Source: Colias croceus
Taxonomy: Eukaryota; Arthropoda; Insecta; Lepidoptera; Pieridae
Length of the DNA: 64,000 nucleotides
Direction of reading: 5' to 3'
Assembly (NCBI RefSeq): GCF_905220415.1
Contig: NC_059564.1
Span: forward strand, 3,794,501-3,858,500
Each line of letters starts with the position of its first letter. Within the stretch, counting starts at the first letter, position 1. The position numbers and the translations under genes were made by a program. This document shows positions 33,998 through 43,269 of this stretch, one piece after another. Under the pieces are notes generated by a model. It saw only the letters and a list, made by a program, of their open reading frames with translations, was not told the DNA's origin and did no database searches.

Positions 33998-34063
33998 TTA
34001 TCATCATCATCAATCAGCCCACGTTCCCACTGCTGGGACACGGGCCTCCTATGAGGGTCTCTG
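33998..34063 (-). repeat. 3' end of an RTE-type LINE
   Basis: (ATC)n followed by 'AGCCCACGTTCCCACTGCTG' and 'GGACACGGGCCTCC', the reverse complement of a widespread insect RTE-like 3' terminus that ends in a GAT repeat. Only the terminal stub is present. Confidence 0.55.
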
Positions 34064-34245
34064 AAATAAATAAGAATTATATAGAGTAGGCTAGCAACAG
34101 AGAAACCGCAGCAAAGACAAGCCATCATTGCCGAATATCATCAAAATTCGGCTGGTTTTCGCATGAAACAGCAAAGATTCACCCATACATTCTTACAAGC
34201 TTTCGCGTTTATAATATTTAGATACAGATAGATAGATAAATATAT

Positions 34246-34464
34246 TTCACGTATATTCGCGTATACTTGCGTTTTCCTACCTTACCAGGCTTCACAGGAA
34301 TAATTTTTCCATCTTCATTTCACGTATATTCGCGTATACTTGCGTTTTCCTACCTTACCAGGCTTCACAGGAATAATTTTTCCATCTTCATTTCACGTAT
34401 ATTCGCGTATACTTGCGTTTTCCTACCTTACCAGGCTTCACAGGAATAATTTTTCCATCTTCTG
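34246..34464 (+). repeat. Tandem repeat, 3 x 73 bp
   Basis: Three essentially perfect head-to-tail copies starting TTCACGTATATTCGCG at 34246, 34319 and 34392. The 60-codon open frame here is a by-product of the repeat. Confidence 0.95.
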
Positions 34465-34537
34465 CAACCCTTTTTTTATTTTTCGTCCGCTTTAGTCTAT
34501 TGGTTATATAGCCGATAGCACATTAAATATATCACTA

Positions 34538-34716
34538 CATAGTATAAAACAAAGTCGCTTTGTCCCTATGTCCCTTTGTATGCTTAAATCTTTAAAACTA
34601 CGCAACAGATTTTGATGCGGTTTTTTTTAATAGATAGAGTGATTCAAGAGGAATGTTTTAGTATATAATTTATTAGGTTTTAGACAAAGCGGGCGAAGCC
34701 GCAGGCGGTAAGCTAG
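34538..34716 (+). repeat. Helitron-like repeat (AAAGTCGCTTTGTCC subtype)
   Basis: 'CAAAGTCGCTTTGTCCC', 'ACGCAACAGATTTTGATGCG', 'AGACAAAGCGGGCGAAGCCG', CTAG at 34713-34716 before T. A minus-strand fragment of the TTGAACGCGCTAATCTC subtype follows at 34745-34820. Confidence 0.78.
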
Positions 34717-34958
34717 TGTATAAGGCAAGGCAAAAATACTTTTACAATTCGACCCAGTAGTTCCTGAGATTAGCACAGTCAAACAAACAAACTCGCTTCA
34801 TAATAATATTATAAGTATAGATTGAACCCCAAAAAAGCGCCTCGTCACGGGCCGCTAGCTGTTGAGAATCCTCTATTACATTTTTTATACGATTTGATTT
34901 ATTTTGTATTTAAAAACAAAAGCATTTTTATCTTGTTCTCATAATCCTTCATCGTCTG

Positions 34959-35149
34959 TGTGCCTAGTGCGAGTTTTCATCGAGTACGAAACGTTACTAT
35001 CGCGTCTGCGTCACAGCGAAATTTGTATGGGGAATCAAAGCTTCCCCATACGTCCGCTAGGGGCGCTGTTCGATTTCCCATACTAATTCGGCTGTGACGC
35101 AAACGCGATAGTAACGTTTCGTACTCGATGAAAACTCGCACTAGGCACA
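34959..35149. mobile_element. Foldback MITE, PIF/Harbinger type
   Basis: 191 bp with arms of about 60 bases: left starts TGTGCCTAGTGCGAGTTTTC, right is its near-perfect reverse complement ending GCACTAGGCACA. CTG flanks both sides (34956-34958, 35150-35152), fitting the CWG-type 3-bp target duplication of Harbinger elements. The open frames on both strands are incidental. Confidence 0.8.
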
Positions 35150-35864
35150 CTGAATTCTTTTGATTAGATTTCGTAATAGGTAATGAAGAATTTTTCGTAG
35201 TAGCCACTTCTAGCCCAAGGAAATCAGTGGAAATAATTCGTGTAGTTTTGAGAATAAATCGTTACAGTTATTCCGTGACAGGTTCAGATGTCTGATGTTC
35301 AGGTATCTGTTTCAATAGTTAAGAGTTAACATCAGCTGTTAGATTTTAAATTTTAAAATTAATTAAAATTAATTAATTAGTGCTTAATTAGTTAATATTA
35401 GTAATTATTAACTATTTTATTGATGTAAAAGTGAAAATAATTGTGAAACACACCTTATATGTGATATATGCAACGCTTTGTATGACGCGGAGGTCAACGT
35501 GTCAACGGTTAACCGAATTCAAACATCTTCTCCAATAAACCAGGGGAGTACTAGTTTTATAATTTCATATTTAATGATAAACGACACCTACATTCATTTG
35601 TAATACTAACACCGCTCATATTTAATGAGCTACGTCACAATTAATACATTGGCACAAAAGTTACCGTCTCACTTTGCTTGACAAGTTGGAAGCAATTTAG
35701 AAGACAATAACTTATCGCCCCAGACAATATTATTCTTTACTCTTTACTACATCATACCGTTAATCACTTAATATCAACATTCAGTTCTATCATAATAGTA
35801 TTCAGGAATAATTACCTATCTCATACATTTCCTTTCATCTGTTTCAGCAACTTAAAAGTACAAC

Positions 35865-37376
35865 ATGCTGACCCGCAAGGCAGTAGCTAAGGACATGGAG
35901 AATAAATTAAAAGCTACACTCCATGATTTAAAAGCTTCACAATCTTTATGTGAAAAACTCATACAAGAGCGGGATGAAAGTGAATTAGAGATTCAAGAAA
36001 TTATAAACAAGAACTCTCTTCTAAAAGCCGAGCTAGCTGAACTACATATGAAATATATTAATAGTGAAGACAAGTGCAAAGCCCTGCAAGACATTGTGGA
36101 CAGCTACCAGCAGTGCTCTAGTCACCATGAAAAGGCTCTCAGCCGTATTGCGGAGTTGGAATGTAGCTTAATGGAAGTGGAAGAGAACAATCACAAGCGG
36201 CAATGCAACACACCAAGTAGTCTTCATGATGAATTTGTTGAATGTGGACAGTTAAGTGGTTCTGTAAACTTTAAAAAGATCAATTTCTCTTCGCATAACA
36301 AGTTAAAAAAATATCTTAGATTAAGTAAGTTCATCAAGCGTACGCAATCAATTGTAAGAAAGAGTTCTTCAAAAAATGTAGTTCAATTAGAGAAAGCCAA
36401 CAAAAACCTGCATCAGGAATTAGATAAATATCAAAGGGATCTAGATTATTATAAAATCTTGTATGATGTAGAAACAACTGAACTTAAGGAGAAGATAGAC
36501 TCCTTAAGTCAAATGTTAAATGATGTGAACCAGAAATATTCTTCTGCCCAAATGCAAATTAACGAGCATATACAACAGGCAGATCACCTTATTAAGTTGA
36601 GCAATGAGAATATGGATCGTTTTGAGTCTCTGACCAATAAATATGTATGTCAGTGTTCAAACAGTGACAATGAGCAACCGTCGCCCCATAAGTCTGACTA
36701 CACAGACATACATAGTGGTAAACCCAATACCACAAATTCAACCAGTAATACTAAACACCTTTCAAAGCAGGAATTGATTGTGTTGTCAGATAATATTGGT
36801 CAGGGATTTGGCGCTATGCTTAACAATTTAGGGCTTATAGTTACTAATGTTTGTACCCCTAACAGTTCATTTAAATATATAATCAAATCACTGGATCATT
36901 TCAGCTTTAATAAGAATAATATTGTAATTATATTATATGGGGACAGTTTAAATATAAATAATAAGGATATTGATGTAGGATTTAAAAAAATGTTAGATAT
37001 TAGTAGTAGGACTAAATGTAAATTTATGTTGTGTACATTGCCATACCTACCTGGTTTAACACAAGAACAAAATAGATTAATTCATAATATGAATTTAAAA
37101 TTGTATAACCTAACAAATCATCATCGTGATGCATTTATTTACTTTGACATTAACTTATGTATTAAATCTTTTACTTTGACAAAGAATACAGTGTATCTGC
37201 CAACTAGATATAAGCGAGAACTTGCTATGTTAATAGCATATAATATTAACCAGTCTGGTACATGTTCGGTATCAGACCATCAATCTACTACAATTTTATG
37301 TAGTAGTTATTATAATATACATCAACCTAGGTTAAGTGTTGACAGTCAATCTAGCCCTAAGCTAGATTTAAACTAG
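35865..37376 (+). CDS. LINE ORF1: coiled coil plus SGNH esterase-like protein
   Basis: 503 residues. Residues 1-120 and about 180-270 are charged, heptad-like alpha-helical coiled coils (for example KLKATLHDLKASQSLCEKLI and a second stretch starting VQLEKANKNLHQELD), separated by a basic segment near 140-175. Residues about 300-470 resemble the SGNH/GDSL hydrolase fold found in ORF1 of CR1 elements: block I LSDNIGQGFG (about 306), a block III-like YGDSLNINN (about 356), and a C-terminal YLPTRYKRELA (about 443), where active enzymes have an Asp-x-x-His block. The usual GDS nucleophile of block I is replaced by SDN and no terminal catalytic His is seen, so it is probably not an active esterase. 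Likely role: RNA binding and multimerisation in the retrotransposon particle. The start is the first ATG after an AT-rich leader. It ends T TTA AAC TAG (see frameshift site). Confidence 0.85.
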   Translation: MLTRKAVAKDMENKLKATLHDLKASQSLCEKLIQERDESELEIQEIINKNSLLKAELAELHMKYINSEDKCKALQDIVDSYQQCSSHHEKALSRIAELECSLMEVEENNHKRQCNTPSSLHDEFVECGQLSGSVNFKKINFSSHNKLKKYLRLSKFIKRTQSIVRKSSSKNVVQLEKANKNLHQELDKYQRDLDYYKILYDVETTELKEKIDSLSQMLNDVNQKYSSAQMQINEHIQQADHLIKLSNENMDRFESLTNKYVCQCSNSDNEQPSPHKSDYTDIHSGKPNTTNSTSNTKHLSKQELIVLSDNIGQGFGAMLNNLGLIVTNVCTPNSSFKYIIKSLDHFSFNKNNIVIILYGDSLNINNKDIDVGFKKMLDISSRTKCKFMLCTLPYLPGLTQEQNRLIHNMNLKLYNLTNHHRDAFIYFDINLCIKSFTLTKNTVYLPTRYKRELAMLIAYNINQSGTCSVSDHQSTTILCSSYYNIHQPRLSVDSQSSPKLDLN

Positions 37377-40240
37377 TATATAAGACAACAGCTAAGCAGT
37401 CTTTTACCATAGTGCATCAAAATATTCAAGGCTTGGCTAGCAAATTGTTAGAAATAGAATTGTTTCTGAATGATAACAATATTAAAATATTTTGTGTAAC
37501 AGAACATTGGCTTAAACAATGTCAGTCGTTAGTAAATATTGAAAATTACAAATTAAAGAGTATATACTTTAGGACGCAGGCTATTCACGGAGGTTCTGTT
37601 ATTTTTGTACATGATAGTGTAAAATGTAAAGAACGAACTGACATTGTTAGTCTTTCTGTAGAACGGACCATTGAACTGTCCTGTGTGGAGCTGGAGCGTT
37701 ATATTATTGTTTGCGTTTATAGACCCCCTTCCAGTGACTATAATATGTTTGAGAAAGTCATGGAAGAAATATTAAAGCGTCTAAGCAGGAGTAAAAAAAA
37801 AGTTATAGTATGTGGTGATTTTAATATTGATTTACTTTTACAAACACAAACGGCTACACGAATTGTTAATTTATTTCAGTCATTTAATCTATATAAACTT
37901 TTTAACGAACCCACACGAATTACACCAACTTCTGCAACCTGTATTGATAATATATACTGTGACTGCATCTGTTTAGAGAAAAATATTCTCAATACATTGA
38001 CTTCGGATCACTGTGGCCAGAAAGTAGTTTTTGAATGGGATTGCATACCTACATTTAAAAGGATTAATGTTAGGCCTATAACTAAAAAAGGCATTAATAA
38101 ATTTAAGAATAATATTAATAAAAACCTGCCCGTACTAAATGATCAATCCTTACCTAATAGTCCTTGTGAAATGTTTAAAAATCTTTTTAATTTAGTACAT
38201 AATGAATTTGAAAAAATATTTAAAGTTAAATCTTTAAATATTACCAAGGATTTACCATTTAGTAAATGGGCGACAGCTAGTATACATAGGTGCAGGAACA
38301 TTCTTTATGAATTATATGGTATGAAGCAATATAATAAAGACCCATCTTTTCTTAGTTATGTTAGAAATTACTCAAAAATTTTTAAAAAAGTTTGTTTTAC
38401 TGCAAAGCGTTTGTATATCAAAGAAAAAATACGCGACTCTGATAATAAAGTTAAAACAGTTTGGTCTATTATTAATGGTGAAATGGGTAAAAGCAAATCA
38501 AGTAATACCATAAAACTTGTAAATAATGACAGGGTTATTGACAAAAGTGCTGATGTTGCGCTTGCTTTTGAAGAATTCTTCAGTAGTGTCCCTGCTACTA
38601 TTACTAAAAGTTTAAATTCGTCTTCAGCACTTGCAGAAACCTTTTTGAGAGACCATGTTGCGGGGTGCAGTACATTATTTGAATTACGACACGTAACTGC
38701 TAGTGATATTGTTACTGCCTTTAAGACGCTTAATCTAAAAAATACTTGTGATCTTTGGGGAATGTCCGTAAATTTAGTTAATAATATAATAGAAAATATT
38801 GCGAAAAATTTAGCTTTCATATTTAATAAGTGTTGTGACTATGGTACATTTCCTAATTTACTAAAGCTTAGTAAAGTTATACCTCTATTTAAGAAGGGCG
38901 ATCAAGAAGACTGTAACAATTATAGACCTATCTCTATTTTACCAACATTAAGTAAGGTATTCGAGAAGTTAATATTAAACCAATTGAGTAGTCATTTTGC
39001 ATCTAATAATTTACTGCACACCAAACAGTTTGGTTTCACAAAGGGGCGCTCAACCACAGATGCTGGAGTTGCACTTCTAACACATATTTATAAAGCATGG
39101 GAAAACTCAAAAAATGCTCTGGGGATATTTTGTGACCTCTCCAAGGCATTTGACTGCGTTGAACATTGTACTTTGTTACGTAAACTTAATCACTATGGAA
39201 TTACAGGAAAAGCCCAGAACCTCATAGCGTCATACCTGCATGATAGGATACAGACTGTAGTTGTTAATGGAGAACGTTCTAGCGGTGCGTCAATTAACAT
39301 TGGTGTTCCACAGGGGTCCATTTTAGGTCCCTTCTTGTTCTTGGTATATATCAATGATCTTCCCTATTATTTGCAGGATAGGTGTGAAATAGTTCTGTTT
39401 GCAGATGATACCTCATTAATTTTTAATGTGGATAGGCATGACCCAAATGTTGACGAAGTGAACAGTGCTCTTTCACACATATCTGAATGGTTTACTGCCA
39501 ATAATTTATTATTAAATGCCAAAAAAACCACTTGTGTTGAATTTTTACTTCCTAATGTACAAAAGTTGAACAGAGATATTACCTTGAACGGGGAGGTATT
39601 GCATCCTACTGAGTCTACTGTATTTCTAGGGTTAACATTGGACGAGAAACTACAGTGGGGAGCCCATGTCAACACCGCTGCAGGTAAGCTCAGTTCAGCT
39701 GCATATGCAGTCCGAAAAATAAGGCATCTCACCGATGAAGATACGGCTAGATTGGTTTATTTCAGCTACTTTCATAGCATTATGTCCTATGGAATTCTAC
39801 TGTGGGGCAAGGCTGCAGATATAGAAACTATATTTATCTTACAGAAAAGAGCCATTCGCTCTATATATAATTTGCGTGCTCGGGACTCACTAAGAGATCA
39901 TTTTAAGAATACTGGTATCCTTACTGTACCATCACAGTATATATTTAATAATATTTTGCATGTTCACAAAAACGCCGACTTACACACAAGAGTAGGAGAT
40001 AGACACGATTATGGCACAAGGAACAGGAATAGAATTGAAATGCCGTTTTTCCGATTAGCTAAAGTTAAAAATTCATTTATGGGTCAAGGTATACGCTTAT
40101 ACAATAGAATTCCTCTCAATATTAAAGAGTTTAGTAGTTCTAAATTTAAAACTTATATAAAAGGTGTACTAGTTCAGAGAGCGTACTACAGTATTCAGGA
40201 ATATATGGACGATAAAGACCCATGGAGGGTTGTCGCGTAA
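37361..40240 (+). CDS. LINE ORF2: AP endonuclease and reverse transcriptase
   Basis: The frame opens at 37361 (after TAA at 37358-37360) and has no ATG near its start, so translation by frameshift from ORF1 is likely; coordinates give the open frame. Numbering from the GTG at 37412 (942 residues), residues 1-215 are the apurinic endonuclease: HQNIQGL, TEHWL, GDFNID (about 134) and SDHCG (about 199) are catalytic-motif signatures. Residues about 487-745 are the reverse transcriptase: IPLFKKGD, NNYRPIS (about 502), FGFTKGRST, DLSKAFDCV, GVPQGSILGP (about 631), and the catalytic FADD (about 662), followed by FLGLTLD. The C-terminal region has the YGTRNRNRI and LYNRIP motifs common in CR1/jockey-type ORF2. 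It performs target-primed reverse transcription: nicks DNA and copies the element's RNA. The 942-residue length and lack of stops suggest a functional protein. Confidence 0.93.
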   Translation, partial: ARFKLVYKTTAKQSFTIVHQNIQGLASKLLEIELFLNDNNIKIFCVTEHWLKQCQSLVNIENYKLKSIYFRTQAIHGGSVIFVHDSVKCKERTDIVSLSVERTIELSCVELERYIIVCVYRPPSSDYNMFEKVMEEILKRLSRSKKKVIVCGDFNIDLLLQTQTATRIVNLFQSFNLYKLFNEPTRITPTSATCIDNIYCDCICLEKNILNTLTSDHCGQKVVFEWDCIPTFKRINVRPITKKGINKFKNNINKNLPVLNDQSLPNSPCEMFKNLFNLVHNEFEKIFKVKSLNITKDLPFSKWATASIHRCRNILYELYGMKQYNKDPSFLSYVRNYSKIFKKVCFTAKRLYIKEKIRDSDNKVKTVWSIINGEMGKSKSSNTIKLVNNDRVIDKSADVALAFEEFFSSVPATITKSLNSSSALAETFLRDHVAGCSTLFELRHVTASDIVTAFKTLNLKNTCDLWGMSVNLVNNIIENIAKNLAFIFNKCCDYGTFPNLLKLSKVIPLFKKGDQEDCNNYRPISILPTLSKVFEKLILNQLSSHFASNNLLHTKQFGFTKGRSTTDAGVALLTHIYKAWENSKNALGIFCDLSKAFDCVEHCTLLRKLNHYGITGKAQNLIASYLHDRIQTVVVNGERSSGASINIGVPQGSILGPFLFLVYINDLPYYLQDRCEIVLFADDTSLIFNVDRHDPNVDEVNSALSHISEWFTANNLLLNAKKTTCVEFLLPNVQKLNRDITLNGEVLHPTESTVFLGLTLDEKLQWGAHVNTAAGKLSSAAYAVRKIRHLTDEDTARLVYFSYFHSIMSYGILLWGKAADIETIFILQKRAIRSIYNLRARDSLRDHFKNTGILTVPSQYIFNNILHVHKNADLHTRVGDRHDYGTRNRNRIEMPFFRLAKVKNSFMGQGIRLYNRIPLNIKEFSSSKFKTYIKGVLVQRAYYSIQEYMDDKDPWRVVA
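37367..37438 (+). promoter_or_regulatory. Candidate -1 ribosomal frameshift signal joining ORF1 and ORF2
   Basis: 37367-37373 is T TTA AAC in the ORF1 frame, a canonical X XXY YYZ slippery heptamer, directly followed by the ORF1 stop TAG (37374-37376). After slipping -1, reading continues CTA GTA TAT AAG into ORF2. After an 8-base spacer, AAGAC (37382-37386) can pair with GTCTT (37399-37403). AGCTAAGC (37390-37397), in the loop of that stem, can pair with GCTTGGCT (37431-37438; one G-U pair). This is H-type pseudoknot topology (loops 3, 1 and 27 bases). The heptamer, frame and pairing are seen in the sequence; the function is inferred. Confidence 0.6.
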
Positions 40241-40338
40241 AAGCCACAGGACAGTTCTTTGGCATATTATGATATATTATGTATAAGTTAGATATAAGTT
40301 ACATATTATGTAATATTGACATGATTTTAAAAGAGCAA

Positions 40339-40370
40339 CTATGGAGTTTCTTGCCGATTCTTCTCCATAG
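40339..40370 (+). promoter_or_regulatory. 3' UTR hairpin of the LINE
   Basis: CTATGGAG (40339-40346) is perfectly complementary to CTCCATAG (40363-40370), giving an 8-bp stem with a 16-base loop, about 120 bases before the tail. Stem-loops at this place commonly serve as RT recognition signals. The relic copy near 54422 keeps an imperfect stem (CTAGAGA / TCTGTAG) despite divergence. Confidence 0.5.
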
Positions 40371-40489
40371 ATACTGCTTTCCGAATCGGTGGTAAATGTT
40401 AAAATACTTATGTAATGACGATTCGAAAGTGCTACTAAATAGTAGTCTAATTGAATAAATGAATGTTTGAGTTTGAGTTTGAGTTTGAT

Positions 40490-41406
40490 GATCATATCGA
40501 AAGTCCTCAAGGGTGGGGGATGAGCTGGAGGTAGGGGGGGTTAAAAGGACCCTTATTTTAGATTTTTGCTCATAAGTCTACGCAAATAACATGATGGTTA
40601 TTTCTAGGAAAATATTCTACATAAAATTTCCTTTAAATTACGTGTTGTTATTATTTTTTTGTACGTTTGATACTTCAGGAACTATAGGGGGGGGGGGAGC
40701 TCCTTTTCCTTCCTTCATTATGTTTTGACGATGTTTCGTGCAGCTACTGATCAGCTGGATCTTAACAGACATCATATACATACTCCAAATCCAAATCAGA
40801 TCTTTGCTCTCTCCCGCCTACAGCATTCTATACAGCATTACCTTATATGTACCTATATTGAGGAAAATAAATATAAACAGTATTTTATTTTATTTTAGCT
40901 TTATTTATTGATATAAACATACAAGTTCAGTTAGTGACAAAAAAAAAACATTTTAAAAGTCGGTTAAACTACGAATCGAGAGAAATTTGATTGCGTAAAA
41001 ATCACGACATCAAAGTTTTTGGTACAATCGATTGAATCGAATGAATCGATTATGAATCGGTACTAATCGATTAACGGTAAGTTAGCCTATTTATTATATT
41101 GTTAAATTTTTAATGATATTTTTTATGAATCATTATGTATTTAGAGCCATATGAATGATTATAATGTATGGTATATTTGTGTTGTGTATTTGGAATGGAT
41201 GGACCGTTTTTGGTGCAGTTTTGTAAAATAATCGACCTAATAAATTGTATACTTAGTGAAGATTATTTGCAGTTTCGTTGAAATATATTTTTTATTGATA
41301 AAATTATAGTTATTTTAAGAGTACATTTATTATTACTTTCTCTACATTTCATTGACAGAATTCGATAGGAAAATTTAACGTTTAAAAGTCCCTTAAATAT
41401 AATTTC
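40490..41406. other. No gene seen
   Basis: AT-rich DNA with a G run at 40686-40697. Around 41020-41070 there are several ATCGATT / GAATCGAT units, echoed at 60520-60610. No coding signal. Confidence 0.4.
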
Positions 41407-41580
41407 ACTAGCTTACCGCCCGCGGCTTCGCCCGCTTTGTCTAAAACCTAAGAAATTATATACTTAAAACCTTTCTCTTGAATCACTCTATCTATTAAAA
41501 ATCCATCAAAATCTGATGCGTAATTTTACAGATCTAAGCATAGAAAAACAGAGACGGAGGAAAGCGAATTTGTTCATACT
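41407..41580 (-). repeat. Helitron-like repeat (AAAGTCGCTTTGTCC subtype)
   Basis: CTAG at 41407-41410, 'CTTACCGCCCGCGGCTTCGC', 'TTTCTCTTGAATCACTCTATC', the same text as 1-60 of the window. Confidence 0.8.
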
Positions 41581-41615
41581 ATGTAGTGATATATTATGTG
41601 TATGAGTGATATATT

Positions 41616-41872
41616 GACGACGCGGTTGGCGCAGTGGTAAAGTAACTGCCTACTGAGCCGACGGTCCCGGGTTCGATCCCCGGTCAGGCAAATATTTGTG
41701 TGATGAACTCAATTATTTGTTCTTGGGTCTGGGTGTTATTATCTATATATGTATTTATTAAATATTATATTTATCGTCGCCTAGTACCCACAACACAAGC
41801 CTTAATTGAGCTTACTGTGGGACTAGGTCGATTTGTGTAATAATGTCCTATAATATTTATTTATTTATTATT
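41616..41872 (+). repeat. tRNA-derived SINE (family A), full length
   Basis: Both pol III promoter boxes are visible: A box TGGCGCAGTGG (41627-41637) and B box GGTTCGATCCC (41670-41680). The tRNA-unrelated body contains 'GGGTCTGGGTGTTATTATC' and 'GACTAGGTCGATTTGTGTAA', with a TTTA-rich tail. This is the reference copy for 15395-15622. It lacks tRNA acceptor pairing, so it is not a tRNA gene. Confidence 0.9.
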
Positions 41873-42299
41873 TATACACTTCTGTAACGGTATTTACATC
41901 AAACGAACATAGAGCTAGAGCATTCTTTCGTGAACTTTTAGTACGATAACTCCTATTCAGAGTTGTTCATTAGAACTTAATTAACATTGAATCTTTTCAA
42001 AGACACTAAGAACAACGAAAGAATACTCTACGCCTGTTTACACTAAAATAATTTGACATAGTGAGGTTAAAATGAGAATCCGCTCGTTTAATGTAAATGC
42101 ACCGTAACAAACAGACATTCAAGTAAATATATTTAGCCGCTAAGTGCACAATACACCTCAGTTCGGAATCGAACCGAATATACATAGAAATGGGTCAGTT
42201 ACTATACATTATTCACGTTGAATTGACCACATTGTAAACACACGGGCACAAATAGCTTTTGGGTTAAATTACATTCATACTACATAATATAATATTGTT

Positions 42300-42534
42300 A
42301 TTTATTACTAATATTATAAATGCGAATGTAAGTCTGTCTGTCTGTTACTCAATCACGCCTAAACTACTGAATCAATTTTCATGAAATTTGGTATGGAGAT
42401 ATTTTGATACCCGAGAAAGAACATAGGATACTTTTTATCCCGGGAAAATGACGCAATCCTGGAAATCTCAAGGGAACAGGAACTATGCGGGTTTTTCTTT
42501 GACTGCGCGGGCAAAGCCGCGGGGGGAAACCTAG
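42300..42534 (+). repeat. Helitron-like repeat (mixed subtype)
   Basis: TACTAATATTATAAATGCGAAT, (GTCT)3, 'GGTATGGAGATATTTTGATA', then 'GGAACTATGCGGGTTTTTC' and hairpin GCGCGGGCAAAGCCGCGGGG, CTAG at 42531-42534. Confidence 0.82.
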
Positions 42535-42649
42535 GAAAGTATAAGTTTTATCTCCTAAATGTATACCTACAATTTTTTATAACATTTGGTCCAGCTATTT
42601 CGGTAGAGTATGGTAACACGAGCGTTTTATACATAAGTATCTATAGAAT

Positions 42650-42800
42650 ACAAGCGGTCGACCCCGGCTTTTCCCGTGGTACGTATACCCCATATCAGGT
42701 ATCAGTACATATGCAGCGGTGAAAGAATTTTTGTAATCGGCCCAATAGTTCCTGAGGTTAGCGCTTCAAACAAATAAATCCTTAAGCTGAATATTATCCT
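42650..42800 (-). repeat. Decayed Helitron-like repeat
   Basis: The GTACCACGGGAAAAGCCGGGG hairpin region is fused to a body of the GCGCTAATCTC subtype, both diverged. No intact ends. Confidence 0.5.
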
Positions 42801-43049
42801 TTTAGTTTGTTATAAATATTTCTATAAATTAATATTTTGATATGAATAGTTCTGTTTTATCTTTTTTACCGTATTTTATGTGTAAATTAAATGTTGTTCG
42901 ACAAAATGAATACCCGTATGTATAGAACTTTGTGAAATGGTTCAAATAAATACATTATATCCGACGAAATAATTATTTTAGTAACGTGTTGAAACTATTC
43001 GGTTCTAATTAATATATTAATACGTATATTTTATAATTCAAGTCTATTG

Positions 43050-43266
43050 ACTGGCACTCCAACAAGGGGCTACTGAAAATCAGCGCTTCACAACAAGTGC
43101 AGCACATGCTGAGTAGCGACCCTTTTTAGCACCACACTGATTAGGAATAAGTTCTATTTTATTTTTTTCTTTTTTAATTTGTTGCTTTTGTTTTGTGTTT
43201 ATTTTTTATTTTTTTTTCCTTTTATTATGTGTGTGGTGTTGAATAAACTTTTCTTCTTCTTCTTCT
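43050..43266 (+). repeat. 3' end of a LINE-like retroelement
   Basis: 'GGGGCTACTGAAAATCAGCG' matches the stub at 22370. Ends GTTGAATAAAC followed by (TTC)n. No coding remains. Confidence 0.45.
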
Positions 43267-43269
43267 TAA

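Larger units (their letters stand above)
35153..40486 (+). mobile_element. Full-length two-ORF non-LTR retrotransposon (CR1/jockey-like)
   Basis: An apparently intact LINE: a 5' UTR candidate in 35153-35864 (exact 5' end unresolved), ORF1 at 35865-37376, ORF2 in the -1 frame to 40240, a 246-base 3' UTR with AATAAA (40452-40457), and a (TTTGAG)n tail at 40464-40486. The endonuclease/RT order and esterase-like ORF1 place it in the CR1/jockey assemblage. Neither ORF contains a stop, so it is young and possibly active. No target duplication could be identified because the 5' end is uncertain. A related 3' fragment lies at 54408-54534. Confidence 0.9.

Noticed and set aside
34246..34464. Possible CRISPR-like array
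   Set aside because: Units of 73 bp are contiguous and identical with no variable spacers, in a eukaryotic genome.
38368..39732. Minus-strand frames inside the LINE ORF2 (150 and 121 codons)
   Set aside because: Shadows of the reverse transcriptase reading frame.
41627..41680. A box and B box resembling a tRNA gene
   Set aside because: No paired acceptor stem or anticodon arm; it continues into a SINE body shared with 15395-15622. The same holds for B boxes at 17415, 23038, 29183, 54226 and 62690.
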